From NCBI GenBank assembly GCA_030697165.1, contig JAUYQQ010000020.1, positions 1 to 34,052 on the forward strand: a stretch of DNA of 34,052 bases, read 5' to 3'. The DNA is from Acidobacteriota bacterium. GTDB lineage: Bacteria; Acidobacteriota; Vicinamibacteria; Vicinamibacterales; UBA2999. A program made the translations under genes and the position numbers. Positions within the stretch are counted from its first letter, which is position 1. Each line of letters begins with the position of its first letter. Positions 1 to 7,290 of the stretch are shown here, in pieces. The notes beneath the pieces are model-generated. The model was not told the origin of the DNA, ran no database searches, and worked only from the letters and a program-made list of their open reading frames with translations.

Positions 1-24
1 GCTGACAAAACACCGCTCGGTCAT
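1..24 (-). CDS. 5' end of a gene running off the left edge
   Basis: Only eight codons are inside the window, reading MTERCFVS on the minus strand. The start is supported by a GGAGG Shine-Dalgarno nine bases upstream, inside the last codons of the MoaD-like gene, and by the tight spacing of five bases after that gene's stop. The peptide resembles the start of BNR/WD40-type beta-propeller (exo-sialidase-like) proteins that often sit beside MoaD/ThiS genes, but eight residues cannot prove this. Confidence 0.5.
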
Positions 25-29
25 GACGG

Positions 30-299
30 CTAGCCTCCGGACAACGATTGCACGACATCGACCACGGCCGTGGCCGCGACCGGGTCGCTGAGCGACACGC
101 GGTCGTCAATCTGGCGGCCATCGATGAAGGCCGCCATATGCCTGCGCAGCTTGCCATCGTCATCAAGGACATAGCCGCGCGCCTGTTCGTTGGTGCTGAA
201 GTACGCGTCAAACACCTCGCGCAAGGTCGTGCCTTCGACATCGCGCGTCGGGCACTCGACGTGGCGCTGGATGTTGCGGGTGAACCGCACGGACGGCAT
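30..299 (-). CDS. MoaD/ThiS-family ubiquitin-like sulfur carrier
   Basis: This 89-residue protein has the size and ending of the MoaD/ThiS beta-grasp family. It closes on Leu-Ser-Gly-Gly, the di-glycine tail that is adenylated and thiocarboxylated in sulfur carriers, and its middle holds the DGRQIDD...LSDP pattern typical of the fold. Family members donate sulfur in molybdopterin, thiamine or other cofactor synthesis; no partner enzyme (MoaE, ThiG, ThiF) is visible, so the pathway is unknown. Its mRNA may be leaderless because TAATAT lies six bases before the ATG. It is followed by a second minus-strand gene after five bases, so the two are probably one operon. Confidence 0.8.
   Translation of the reverse strand: MPSVRFTRNIQRHVECPTRDVEGTTLREVFDAYFSTNEQARGYVLDDDGKLRRHMAAFIDGRQIDDRVSLSDPVAATAVVDVVQSLSGG
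33..38 (-). promoter_or_regulatory. Shine-Dalgarno formed by the Gly-Gly codons of the MoaD-like gene
   Basis: On the minus strand GGAGGC reads as the two terminal glycine codons of the sulfur carrier and is also a strong Shine-Dalgarno, placed nine bases before the ATG of the next gene at 24. It fixes the start of the partial gene and indicates translational coupling. Confidence 0.55.
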
Positions 300-305
300 G
301 GGGTG

Positions 306-311
306 ATATTA
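306..311 (-). promoter_or_regulatory. -10-like hexamer of the MoaD-like gene
   Basis: The minus strand reads TAATAT, then six bases (CACCCC), then the ATG at 299. Transcription would begin at or next to the start codon. A TTGAAC, supplied by the first unit of the neighbouring tandem repeat, lies 19 bases further upstream and could act as a loose -35. Confidence 0.45.
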
Positions 312-326
312 CAATGGGAAAAGCAC

Positions 327-446
327 GATGGTTCAATCACGATGGTTCAATCACGATGGTTCAATCACGATGGTTCAATCACGATGGTTCAATCACGATG
401 GTTCAATCACGATGGTTCAATCACGACGGTTCAATCACGACGGTTC
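327..446. repeat. 14-bp tandem array, forward orientation (8 full units and a partial)
   Basis: The unit GATGGTTCAATCAC is repeated without gaps from 327 to 438, with a partial ninth unit to 446. The first seven units are identical; the eighth and the partial carry GACGG instead of GATGG. There are no spacers, so it is not CRISPR. Short ORFs read through it, but they only reflect the repeat. It fills the gap between the divergent MoaD-like and exonuclease genes. Confidence 0.95.
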
Positions 447-464
447 GACGTAGAACCCCCGTGT

Positions 465-516
465 TTGAACTTCCGTGCTTGAACCTCCGTGCTTGAACCT
501 CCGTGCTTGAACCACC
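465..516. repeat. 14-bp tandem array, inverted relative to the one before it
   Basis: The unit TTGAACCTCCGTGC occurs three times (465, 479, 493; the first has one change), and a fourth partial copy ends against the ATG at 517. Its reverse complement, GCACGGAGGTTCAA, matches the rotated unit of the previous array, TCACGATGGTTCAA, at 11 of 14 positions. The two arrays are therefore one repeat family in opposite orientations and could fold into a long imperfect hairpin. Confidence 0.9.
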
Positions 517-1359
517 ATGATCATCCACCTCATTGACGGCACGTTCGAGCTCTTTCGCCACTTCTACGCCGTGCCGTCCGCGCACGATCGCAGTGGCATG
601 GAAGTGGGTGCCGTGCGCGGGGTGCTGGCCTCAATTCGCGGCATGGTCAATGGCGGTGCGACGCACGTCGGGGTCGCCACTGATCACGTGATCGAGTCGT
701 TTCGAAACGAACTCTACCCGGGCTACAAGACTGGCGAGGGCATTGAGCCGGCCCTGTGGGCGCAGTTTCCTTTGCTCGAAGAAACGCTGACCGCCTACGG
801 TGTCCGCGTCTGGCCCATGGTCGAGTTCGAGGCCGACGATGCGCTCGGCGCGGCGGCGGTGAAGGCGGCGAAGGATCCGCGCGTGACGCAGGTGCGCATC
901 TGCACGCCGGATAAGGACCTGGCCCAGTGCGTGCAGGGCACGCGCATTGTCCAGGAGGATCGACTGCGTCGCACCACTCGCGATGAGGCCGGCGTGATCG
1001 CCAAGTTCGGCGTGCCGCCCGCCTCCATCCCCGACTACCTGGCGCTCGTTGGCGACACCTCGGACGGCTATCCAGGCCTGCAAGGGTGGGGCGCCAAGTC
1101 GGCCGCGCTGGTGCTTGCGAAGTTCGGCCACATCGAGAACATTCCTGACGATGGCACGACGTGGGGCGTGAATGTGCGGGCCGGTTCGCTCGCCGCGACG
1201 CTGAAGCGAGATCGCGACAAGGCTCTGCTGTTCCGGCAGATCGCGACGATCCGGACCGACGTGCCCGTGTTCGAGACGGTGGACGAGTTGGAGTACCAAG
1301 GGCCGACGCCCGCGTTTGCGGCAGTCAAGGACCGGTTGGATTCAGCGAAGTCGGCGTAG
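517..1359 (+). CDS. 5'-3' exonuclease (FEN/PolI N-terminal type)
   Basis: This 280-residue protein is a free-standing 5' nuclease of the family that forms the N-terminal domain of DNA polymerase I and removes flaps and RNA primers. The metal-binding acidic set is in place: D7 (LIDG), D56 (ATDH), E105/D107/D108 (EADD), D132 and D134 (TPDKDL), D180 and D183 (GDTSDGYPG). The last motif opens the helix-three-turn-helix DNA-binding region (about 178-205). Basic residues around 63-71 (FRNELYPGYK) match the helical arch. No polymerase domain follows, so it is a stand-alone version. The ATG directly follows the repeat array and has no Shine-Dalgarno. Confidence 0.93.
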   Translation: MIIHLIDGTFELFRHFYAVPSAHDRSGMEVGAVRGVLASIRGMVNGGATHVGVATDHVIESFRNELYPGYKTGEGIEPALWAQFPLLEETLTAYGVRVWPMVEFEADDALGAAAVKAAKDPRVTQVRICTPDKDLAQCVQGTRIVQEDRLRRTTRDEAGVIAKFGVPPASIPDYLALVGDTSDGYPGLQGWGAKSAALVLAKFGHIENIPDDGTTWGVNVRAGSLAATLKRDRDKALLFRQIATIRTDVPVFETVDELEYQGPTPAFAAVKDRLDSAKSA

Positions 1360-1402
1360 CTATTGCCCGGGTCGGCAGCAATAGATAGTGCGATAGTGAC
1401 CT

Positions 1403-2911
1403 GTGGCCCTGTATCTCGGATTCGACGCCGGCGCACAAAGCCTGGGCGCGATCGTCATCGAGATCGATGGCGACAATCGACGGACGCTCTTTGAGCACTC
1501 GCTGAATTTCGATCGCGACTTTCCCGAGTACGGCACCACGGCCGGCATCGTGCGCGGCGACGGACCGCACGAGATGCTGGCCTCGCCGCTGATGTGGGCG
1601 GACGCGCTGGATCGCATGATGTCGATCCTGGCGAGCGACGCCGGCATCGACATCGGGGCCATTCGTGCCATCTCTGGTGCAGCCCAGCAGCACGGCAGCG
1701 TCTACCTCAATCGCCGCGCCCGCGAGGCCTGGCGCGCGCTCGCCCACGATCGGCCACTGGTGCCCCAACTGGCCGGGACCCTCGCCCGCGGGTTGTCGCC
1801 AGTGTGGATGGACGGGTCGCGAGCCTTCGCGCGCTTCGCCGGCCCGCAGATCCGCAAGTTTCGCCAGACCAATCCCGGCGGCTACGACGCCACCACGCGC
1901 ATCCACCTGGTCAGCTCGTTCATGGCCTCGCTGCTGATCGGCGCCGACGCACCGCTGGATCCGGGCGATGCGTCAGGCATGAACCTGATGGACATCCAGT
2001 CATCACGCTGGTCCGAGGCCGCGCTCGAGGCCACGGCGCCGGGGTTGGTCCTCAAGCTGCCAGAGATTCGCCCGTCGTGGACGATCGTCGGCACGCTGTC
2101 GAAGTACTGGCAGGATCGTTACGCGTTCCCTCCGGCCCAGGTCGTGGCCTGGTCGGGCGACAACCCCAGCAGCCTGGTCGGCACCGGCCTCACCGCCGAA
2201 GGCCACCTGGCCGTCTCGCTGGGCACGAGCGACAGCGTGTTCGGCTGTTCTCGCGAGCCGTGTCCCGGGGCCTCGCACGTCTTCGCGTCGCCGATGGGCG
2301 GGTATATGAACCTCGTGTGCTTTCGCAACGGCTCGCTGACGCGCGACTGGGTCAGGCGGACGCATCACCTGGACTGGAACGGCTTCTCGGCGGCGCTCGA
2401 TCGCACACCGGCCGGCAACGATGGCGCCGTGATGTTGCCGTGGCTGGAAGCAGAGATCACGCCGCCGGTGGGATTCTCTGGCGTGCGGCGGTTTGGGTAC
2501 GACGGCACCGATGCCGCTCGAGATGTACGAGCAGTTGTGGAAGGCCAGATGATGGCGATGGCGAACCACTCGGCGGTTATCGCCGGCGACCTCAGGAGGA
2601 TCGTTGCGACCGGCGGCGCGTCCGTGAACGACGCGGTGCGGCAAGTGATGGCCGACGTGTTCGGCGCACCGGTTGACCGGTTGACCAGTGAGAACTCGGC
2701 GTGCCTCGGGGCGGCGCTCCGCGCGCTCCATGCCGACCGCCTGGCCAACGGCGAGCCGCTATCGTGGCCGAGCGTTGTGACAGGGTTCACCGATCCGCGC
2801 CAGGAAGAGCGCGTGCTGCCCAGGCTGGAGGCGGTCGAAGTGTATCGCGACCTGCGCGTGCGCTACGCGGAGCTCGAGCGCCTCCACCAGGGCCGGGCGC
2901 CTATCGGCTAA
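1403..2911 (+). CDS. xylB: FGGY carbohydrate kinase, xylulokinase-like
   Basis: The 502-residue protein has the two actin-like domains of FGGY kinases, which phosphorylate sugars with ATP in the cytoplasm. Visible motifs are the N-terminal phosphate loop GFDAGAQS (6-13), SGAAQQHGSVY near 93, the likely catalytic base D253 in GDNPSS, GTSDSVFG, and the C-terminal adenosine motif ATGGASVND. The QQHGSVY motif points to the xylulokinase branch, but substrate cannot be settled from sequence. The start is GTG; GATAGT lies five bases before it, suggesting little or no leader. The 3' end overlaps the convergent aldose 1-epimerase gene by 11 bp, which fits a shared role in sugar use. Confidence 0.88.
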   Translation: MALYLGFDAGAQSLGAIVIEIDGDNRRTLFEHSLNFDRDFPEYGTTAGIVRGDGPHEMLASPLMWADALDRMMSILASDAGIDIGAIRAISGAAQQHGSVYLNRRAREAWRALAHDRPLVPQLAGTLARGLSPVWMDGSRAFARFAGPQIRKFRQTNPGGYDATTRIHLVSSFMASLLIGADAPLDPGDASGMNLMDIQSSRWSEAALEATAPGLVLKLPEIRPSWTIVGTLSKYWQDRYAFPPAQVVAWSGDNPSSLVGTGLTAEGHLAVSLGTSDSVFGCSREPCPGASHVFASPMGGYMNLVCFRNGSLTRDWVRRTHHLDWNGFSAALDRTPAGNDGAVMLPWLEAEITPPVGFSGVRRFGYDGTDAARDVRAVVEGQMMAMANHSAVIAGDLRRIVATGGASVNDAVRQVMADVFGAPVDRLTSENSACLGAALRALHADRLANGEPLSWPSVVTGFTDPRQEERVLPRLEAVEVYRDLRVRYAELERLHQGRAPIG

Positions 2912-3926
2912 CCCCGAAGGTAAACACGGTGCTGGTTTTGTACTCCTGGCCCGGCTGCAGCACCGTCGTTGGGAAGTTCGGCTGATTCGGCGAGTCAGGG
3001 TAGTGCTGCGTCTCGAGGCAGAAGCCGGCGCGGCGCTGGTAGACGTGGCCACCCTTACCCTTCAGCGTGCCGTCCAGGAAGTTGCCCGCGTAGAACTGGA
3101 TGCCCGGCTCGGTGGTGGTGATCTCGAGCGTGCGGCCCGACACCGGATCCGTCGCGATTGCCGCCAGCTGCAAACCCTCGCCGCGTCGGTTCAGCACCCA
3201 GTTGTGATCGTAGCCCTGGCCGTGCGTGAGCTGCGGATGCGGCTGCGCGATGCGCGCGCCAACGCTGGTGGGCTGGCGAAAGTCGAACGGCGTGCCCTCT
3301 ACGTCGGCGATCTCTCCTGTCGGGATCAGTGTGCCGTCCACCGGCGTGAAGCGGTCGGCACTGATCATCAACGTCTGGTTCAGGATGTCGCCCGAGCCGG
3401 CGCCGGCCAGGTTGAAGTAACTGTGCTGGGTCAGGTTGACCGGTGTCGCCTTGTCGGTGGTGGCGTGGTACTGGGCGACCAGCTGGTTGTGGTCGGTCAG
3501 CTCGTAGGTGACGCGCACCGTCAGGTTGCCCGGGTAGCCTTCTTCGCCGTCGGGACTGGTGCGCGTGAACGCCACGCCGTTCTTGCCGGCCAGTGGTGCG
3601 CCGGCCCAGACGTGCTTGTCGAATCCGCGGACACCGCCGTGCAGATGATTGGCGCCGTTGTTGGTGGCCAGCTTGTAGGTCTGGCCGTCGAGCGCGAAGC
3701 GGCCCTTGGCAATGCGGTTACCGTAGCGGCCGATGATCGCGCCGAAGTACGGGTGCTCCTTCAGGTAGCCGTCGATGCTGTCGAAGCCGAGCACGATGTC
3801 GGAGGTGACGCCGTTTCTGTCGGGGGTGGTGATCGACGTGATGATGCCGCCGTAGGTAATGGCCTGGACGGTCACGCCGTGGTCGTTCTTCAGCGTGAAG
3901 CACAGCGAAGATCCCCACGTCCTCAT
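2901..3926 (-). CDS. galM: Aldose 1-epimerase (galactose mutarotase)
   Basis: The 341-residue protein interconverts alpha and beta anomers of aldoses such as glucose and galactose. It shows the family signature throughout: NNGANHLHGG (His94, His96), the catalytic acid H168 in NLTQHSYFNL, D240 in GQGYDHNW, and the catalytic base E305 in CLETQHYPDSPNQPNFP. The N-terminus is shorter than usual: most members have about ten more residues (an FG..DG..V segment) before the first strand, and no upstream in-frame start was found. TAGGCT lies seven bases before the ATG. It converges on the xylulokinase-like gene with an 11-bp overlap. Confidence 0.93.
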   Translation of the reverse strand: MRTWGSSLCFTLKNDHGVTVQAITYGGIITSITTPDRNGVTSDIVLGFDSIDGYLKEHPYFGAIIGRYGNRIAKGRFALDGQTYKLATNNGANHLHGGVRGFDKHVWAGAPLAGKNGVAFTRTSPDGEEGYPGNLTVRVTYELTDHNQLVAQYHATTDKATPVNLTQHSYFNLAGAGSGDILNQTLMISADRFTPVDGTLIPTGEIADVEGTPFDFRQPTSVGARIAQPHPQLTHGQGYDHNWVLNRRGEGLQLAAIATDPVSGRTLEITTTEPGIQFYAGNFLDGTLKGKGGHVYQRRAGFCLETQHYPDSPNQPNFPTTVLQPGQEYKTSTVFTFGVSR

Positions 3927-3981
3927 AGGGGGCAGCCTACCACGCGTCGCAACCTACGATGGCGCGGTCATCGGCCCGCGC

Positions 3982-4416
3982 TCAGGCCGCGGCGGCCAGT
4001 GCTTCCTGCACTCGCGTGAACTCGCGCTCGAGCGCGGCCACTCGCGCGACATCCATCGCGCCGGACGGTGCATGTTCGAGTTCGGAGCTGAGCAAGCTCA
4101 TGTGGTTGGCGCCGATCGCGCCCGACATCCCCTTGAGGCTGTGCGCCGCCTCGCGCGCCGCGGTCTCGTTGCCGCCGGCCACCGCCCGGCGCAGCTTCGC
4201 GAAGCGATCGGTCGCGTCCTGAACGAACGCCAGGATCAGGTCGGCGACTGGATCGGGTCCACCTGGTTGCCGCCACTCGCGCACCATGTCGAGGACTGCC
4301 GGGTCCAGTGGCGGTGGTAATGCCGTGTCACTGGATGCTGCCGGCACCGCGACGGGCTGATCTGCTGTCATCGGCCGTTGCTCCGTTGTCATGAGGTTCA
4401 TCGCGTGCGCGGTCAT
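3982..4416 (-). CDS. Hpt-domain histidine phosphotransfer protein
   Basis: A 144-residue protein made almost entirely of one Hpt four-helix domain (about 40-140). The phosphorylated histidine is H92 in AAHSLKGMSGAIGA, the classic Hpt motif. Such proteins carry phosphate between receiver domains in multistep relays. The frame is open for 114 more codons upstream, but that stretch is proline/arginine-rich intergenic DNA; ATGs at 4416, 4401, 4392 and 4371 are all possible starts and the longest Hpt-compatible one is given. It is divergent from the PilB-receiver fusion, making that receiver a plausible partner. Confidence 0.85.
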   Translation of the reverse strand: MTAHAMNLMTTEQRPMTADQPVAVPAASSDTALPPPLDPAVLDMVREWRQPGGPDPVADLILAFVQDATDRFAKLRRAVAGGNETAAREAAHSLKGMSGAIGANHMSLLSSELEHAPSGAMDVARVAALEREFTRVQEALAAAA

Positions 4417-4712
4417 CGCCACGTCGTCTCGCCCGACCTGGCTTGTGCAAGCCATCTGCCACGGCCGGCGGGGAGCGCCGACGGGCTGATTCCCTCGGTA
4501 ACAGACGGACACGAGATGCCGGGCGAGAACGGCGTGACCTGTGCGGAACTGCGCGGCCAGGCGGGCGCACACCCCTCCGCACGGTCTCCGGCTCACCGGG
4601 CTACTGGGAATGCGGCCGGAAGACGGGCGAAATGGGGCGAAACACACGGGTACGATTACTGCACGGCTCACCGGCGGTGCGATGGGCGGGACAGCACCGA
4701 GGAGAGGGTTCA
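4417..4712. other. Divergent intergenic region between Hpt and PilB-receiver genes
   Basis: About 296 bp without a convincing gene. The plus side contains TACGAT near 4652, a possible -10 for the ATPase gene, about 60 bp before its ATG. Long ORFs cross it on both strands, but their composition does not look like protein and they end in the flanking genes' frames. No repeat family of the window was found here. Confidence 0.5.
4701..4707 (+). promoter_or_regulatory. Shine-Dalgarno fixing the PilB-receiver start
   Basis: GGAGAGG stands five bases before the ATG at 4713. The open frame extends back to 4443, but only this ATG has a ribosome site, and the sequence before it lacks family similarity. 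Confidence 0.75.
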
Positions 4713-7004
4713 ATGACAGGCACGGGAGGGACCACGGCAGGTTTTGGGGCCAAATCAACGCTCAGACCAGACGCGGCGTTTGCCGCCTTCTTGTCGGGCC
4801 TGATGGCGCCGCCCGACGTCGCCTCGGTCGTGCGGCACGCCGATCAATACGGCGTGCTGCTCGTGGAAGCCGTCGTCGCGCTCGGCTTCATGAACGAAGC
4901 CAAGGCCTACGCCGCCCATGCCGAGTGGATGGGACGTCCATTCGTGGATCTGCACGACACCCCGCCCAACCCGACGGCGGCCCGCCTGCTACCCGAGCGC
5001 GTTTCGAGAGCGCGGCAAATTCTCGCCATCGCCCATGACAACCGGACCATGACCTACGCGTCGTCGTCGCTGTTCAACGACGAAGTCGATCGCGACGTCG
5101 CCTTCGCGTCGGGCCGCCGGCCTCAGATGGTCGTCGTGGCGAAGTCGCAGCTGGCCGACTCGCTCAACCAGTCGTACCGAACCGCCAACGACATCGAGAA
5201 GTTGCTCGACCGCATCCAGTTGAAGGAGCCCGTCAAGCCGATTGACGTGGCGACCTCCGGCGATCAGGATTCGCCGGTCATCGACTTGTGTAATCGGATC
5301 ATTGCCGCTGCCATTGCCGCCGGCGCGAGCGATGTTCACATCGAGCCCTCGGCCAACGGCGCCCTCGTGCGCCACCGCGTCTGCGGGATCCTCGAGACGC
5401 TGTTGACGCTGCCGGCGAGCGCGGTTCGCGGCGTGACCAATCGCTTCAAGCTGATGGCCAAGACCGACATCGCCACCAAGATGAAGCCGCAGGATGGCGC
5501 GTTCCGGGTCGCGGTGGGCGCAGAGGTTGTGGACGTCCGGCTCTCGGCGTTGCCGACCATTCACGGCGAGAAGCTCGTGATGCGGGTCATCCAGGGCGGG
5601 TCGGCGGTGCTCGGCATCGACACCCTCGGTTACGACAACCAGGCCCAGCGCATGCTGATTGCGGCCCTGTCGAAGCCGGACGGCCTGGTGCTGTGCACCG
5701 GACCGACGGGCTGCGGCAAGACCACGGTGCTCTACGCCGCCTTGAAGTTCCTGCAGACCGGCCGGGTCAACATCGTGACGGTGGAGGATCCGGTCGAGCG
5801 CCAGGTCGAAGGCGTCACCCAGATCGCGGTCAACACGAAGTCCGGCACGTCGTTCGTGAACGTGCTGCGCAGCGTCATGCGCCAGGACCCCAATGTCATC
5901 ATGGTCGGCGAGATTCGCGACAATGAAGTGGCCGAGATCGTCGGCCAGGCCGCCTACACCGGGCACCTCGTGTTGAGCTCGCTGCATACCATCGATGCGG
6001 CATCGGCGATCACGCGGCTGATCAATCTTGGGCTGCAGCCGTTCAAGGTGGCCGAAAGCCTCAACGCGATCGTTTCGCAACGCCTGCTTCGCAAGCTCTG
6101 CCCGTCGTGCCGCGTCACTAACGACGAGGCCACCGCGCTTCGGCTCGGCGCGCAGCACGGTGTGCCCAGCATCGGCGCCTCGGTCGGCCGCGGGTGCGAT
6201 CGCTGCAAACAATCCGGCTACGCCGATCGCATCGCGGTCCCGGAGATCCTGGCGCCCGACGAGGCGCTGCGCACCGCCATCCGTAACGGTGCGGGCGCGG
6301 CCGAGATCAGGGGGGCCATGCGCACCTCCGGGAGCCCATCCATGCGCGAGACCGCGCTGGCCCTGGTGGCGCAAGGGGTGACGTCGATCGAAGAAGTCAA
6401 CCGCGTGCTGACCGATCACAGTGACGAGGTGTCCTCAACCGGGTCGGTCCCTGCGGTCGCACCGGCGCCGGCGGTCCCGGCGGCTGCGGTCGTCATGGCG
6501 GTGGTGTCGGCCGAACCGGCGCCGCCCGCCGAACTGGTGCTGCCCGACCTACGGCCGATCATGCCGGCGCCGGCCGCGCCCCCGGCGATCGCTGTCTTGG
6601 GACCGCGGCCCCTGCCGAGCCGCCGCGTCCTCGTGACCGACGACGACCGCATGATCAGGCTGCTGGTCCGCATGCTTCTCGAGAAAGAGGGCTTCAAGGT
6701 GCTTGAAGCCGAAAACGGCGCCGTTGGGATGGAAACCGCGCGCCGCGAGAAGCCCGACCTGATGCTGGTCGACCTGCAAATGCCCGACATGGACGGGTTC
6801 CAGGTGATCCAGATGATGCGCGCCGATCCGGCGCTGTCGTCGATTCCGCTGGTGGTCCTGACGTCCGAGTCCGGCTCCGGCGTCGAAACCAAGGTGCTCG
6901 AGATGGGCGCCGACGACTACCTGACGAAGCCGTTCGAGCCCGAAGTGATGATTTCGCGCGTTCGCGCCGCGTTCCGCCGCGCGCAGCGGATCGCCGCGGC
7001 TTAG
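4713..7004 (+). CDS. PilB/GspE-type secretion ATPase fused to a C-terminal receiver domain
   Basis: A 763-residue hexameric motor ATPase of the type IV pilus/type II secretion family with an added CheY-like domain. Order: N-terminal GspE_N-like region (to about 150); ATPase core with Walker A GPTGCGKTT (330-338), Asp box, Walker B IMVGEIRD (about 393-400) and His box SSLHT; a zinc site of two CxxC pairs (CPSC near 462, CDRC near 495); an Ala/Pro linker (about 575-635); and a receiver domain (about 637-760) with the acidic pair in VTDDDR, phospho-acceptor D687 in LVDLQMPDMDG, T in VVLTSE and K in LTKPF. All catalytic residues of both parts are present. The fusion suggests pilus extension or secretion gated by phosphorylation; the divergent Hpt gene could supply the phosphate. 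Confidence 0.9.
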   Translation: MTGTGGTTAGFGAKSTLRPDAAFAAFLSGLMAPPDVASVVRHADQYGVLLVEAVVALGFMNEAKAYAAHAEWMGRPFVDLHDTPPNPTAARLLPERVSRARQILAIAHDNRTMTYASSSLFNDEVDRDVAFASGRRPQMVVVAKSQLADSLNQSYRTANDIEKLLDRIQLKEPVKPIDVATSGDQDSPVIDLCNRIIAAAIAAGASDVHIEPSANGALVRHRVCGILETLLTLPASAVRGVTNRFKLMAKTDIATKMKPQDGAFRVAVGAEVVDVRLSALPTIHGEKLVMRVIQGGSAVLGIDTLGYDNQAQRMLIAALSKPDGLVLCTGPTGCGKTTVLYAALKFLQTGRVNIVTVEDPVERQVEGVTQIAVNTKSGTSFVNVLRSVMRQDPNVIMVGEIRDNEVAEIVGQAAYTGHLVLSSLHTIDAASAITRLINLGLQPFKVAESLNAIVSQRLLRKLCPSCRVTNDEATALRLGAQHGVPSIGASVGRGCDRCKQSGYADRIAVPEILAPDEALRTAIRNGAGAAEIRGAMRTSGSPSMRETALALVAQGVTSIEEVNRVLTDHSDEVSSTGSVPAVAPAPAVPAAAVVMAVVSAEPAPPAELVLPDLRPIMPAPAAPPAIAVLGPRPLPSRRVLVTDDDRMIRLLVRMLLEKEGFKVLEAENGAVGMETARREKPDLMLVDLQMPDMDGFQVIQMMRADPALSSIPLVVLTSESGSGVETKVLEMGADDYLTKPFEPEVMISRVRAAFRRAQRIAAA

Positions 7005-7014
7005 TTCCTCCTGG

Positions 7015-7038
7015 CGCCGAAGCCTTTGGCGAAGGCGG
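7015..7038. repeat. REP-like palindrome, family B copy 1
   Basis: The sequence runs CGCCGAAGCC then TTTGGCGAAGGCGG, an imperfect palindrome with a GCCTTTGGC centre. The reverse complement of the element at 23083-23108 gives CGCCGTAGCC then TTGGCGAAGGCGG, differing by one substitution and one indel. It begins 11 bp after the PilB-receiver stop. Confidence 0.7.
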
Positions 7039-7043
7039 CCCTC

Positions 7044-7075
7044 GGTCCCAGCGATTGCCGCTGGGACCTTTTTCT
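7044..7075 (+). terminator. Intrinsic terminator of the PilB-receiver gene
   Basis: A perfect 10-bp stem (GGTCCCAGCG with CGCTGGGACC), five-base loop ATTGC, then five T. It lies 40 bp after the stop codon and is the clearest rho-independent terminator in the window. Confidence 0.92.
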
Positions 7076-7083
7076 CAGAATCC

Positions 7084-7108
7084 GTAGGGGCGGGCCTCAG
7101 CCCGCTCC
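7084..7108. repeat. REP-like hairpin, family A (GTAGGGG plus stem-loop)
   Basis: GTAGGGG is followed by a stem GCGGGC / GCCCGC around loop CTCA, extended by GGG pairing with TCC. The arrangement GTAGGG plus a GC hairpin recurs inside addB at 14787-14810, suggesting a dispersed repeat family. Confidence 0.6.
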
Positions 7109-7161
7109 TCATCACCCTGCCACACAAAACCCCACCACAGCGGCGTCTATGGAATGACGCG

Positions 7162-7290
7162 ATGGCCGAGCGGCCCCTGAACGACCGGCGTTCGATCGTG
7201 GGCCGCCTCTACGACCAGCATGGCGCGTCACTCTACCGCTACGCCCTGCGGCGATGGCCGCGAAATACGGCGGCGACCAGGTGGAGATGA
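7162..7290 (+). pseudogene. Remnant of an ECF-type sigma factor N-terminus
   Basis: An ORF of 42 codons starts MAERPLNDRR and continues GRLYDQHGASLYRYAL, which matches the first helices of sigma-70 region 2. After ALRRW the similarity stops; the segment expected next (acidic helix, region 2.4, region 4) is missing and the frame closes. It reads as the broken start of an ECF sigma factor joined to unrelated DNA. Confidence 0.5.

Noticed and set aside
48-496. Plus-strand ORFs through the first repeat
   Set aside because: They translate the tandem repeat and the antisense of the MoaD-like gene; there is no ribosome site and no similarity.
327-516. CRISPR-like array
   Set aside because: Units are 14 bp and directly adjacent with no spacers; it is a simple tandem repeat and no cas gene is near.
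3003-4019. 338-codon plus-strand frame across the aldose 1-epimerase gene
   Set aside because: Antisense shadow: the minus-strand protein has every family motif, and the plus frame resembles no protein.
4371-4430. Receiver-domain remnant fused to the Hpt gene (AMTAHAM motif at the start)
   Set aside because: The words VAMTAHAM also occur at the end of receivers such as the kinase at 33890, but nothing before them matches a receiver and nothing after them gives GMDGYLSKP, so chance is the simpler reading.
4989-6419. 476-codon open frame on the minus strand opposite the PilB-receiver gene
   Set aside because: Its composition is rich in His, Arg, Asp and Gly, typical of antisense frames in GC-rich genes. 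The plus strand encodes a full ATPase with all motifs.
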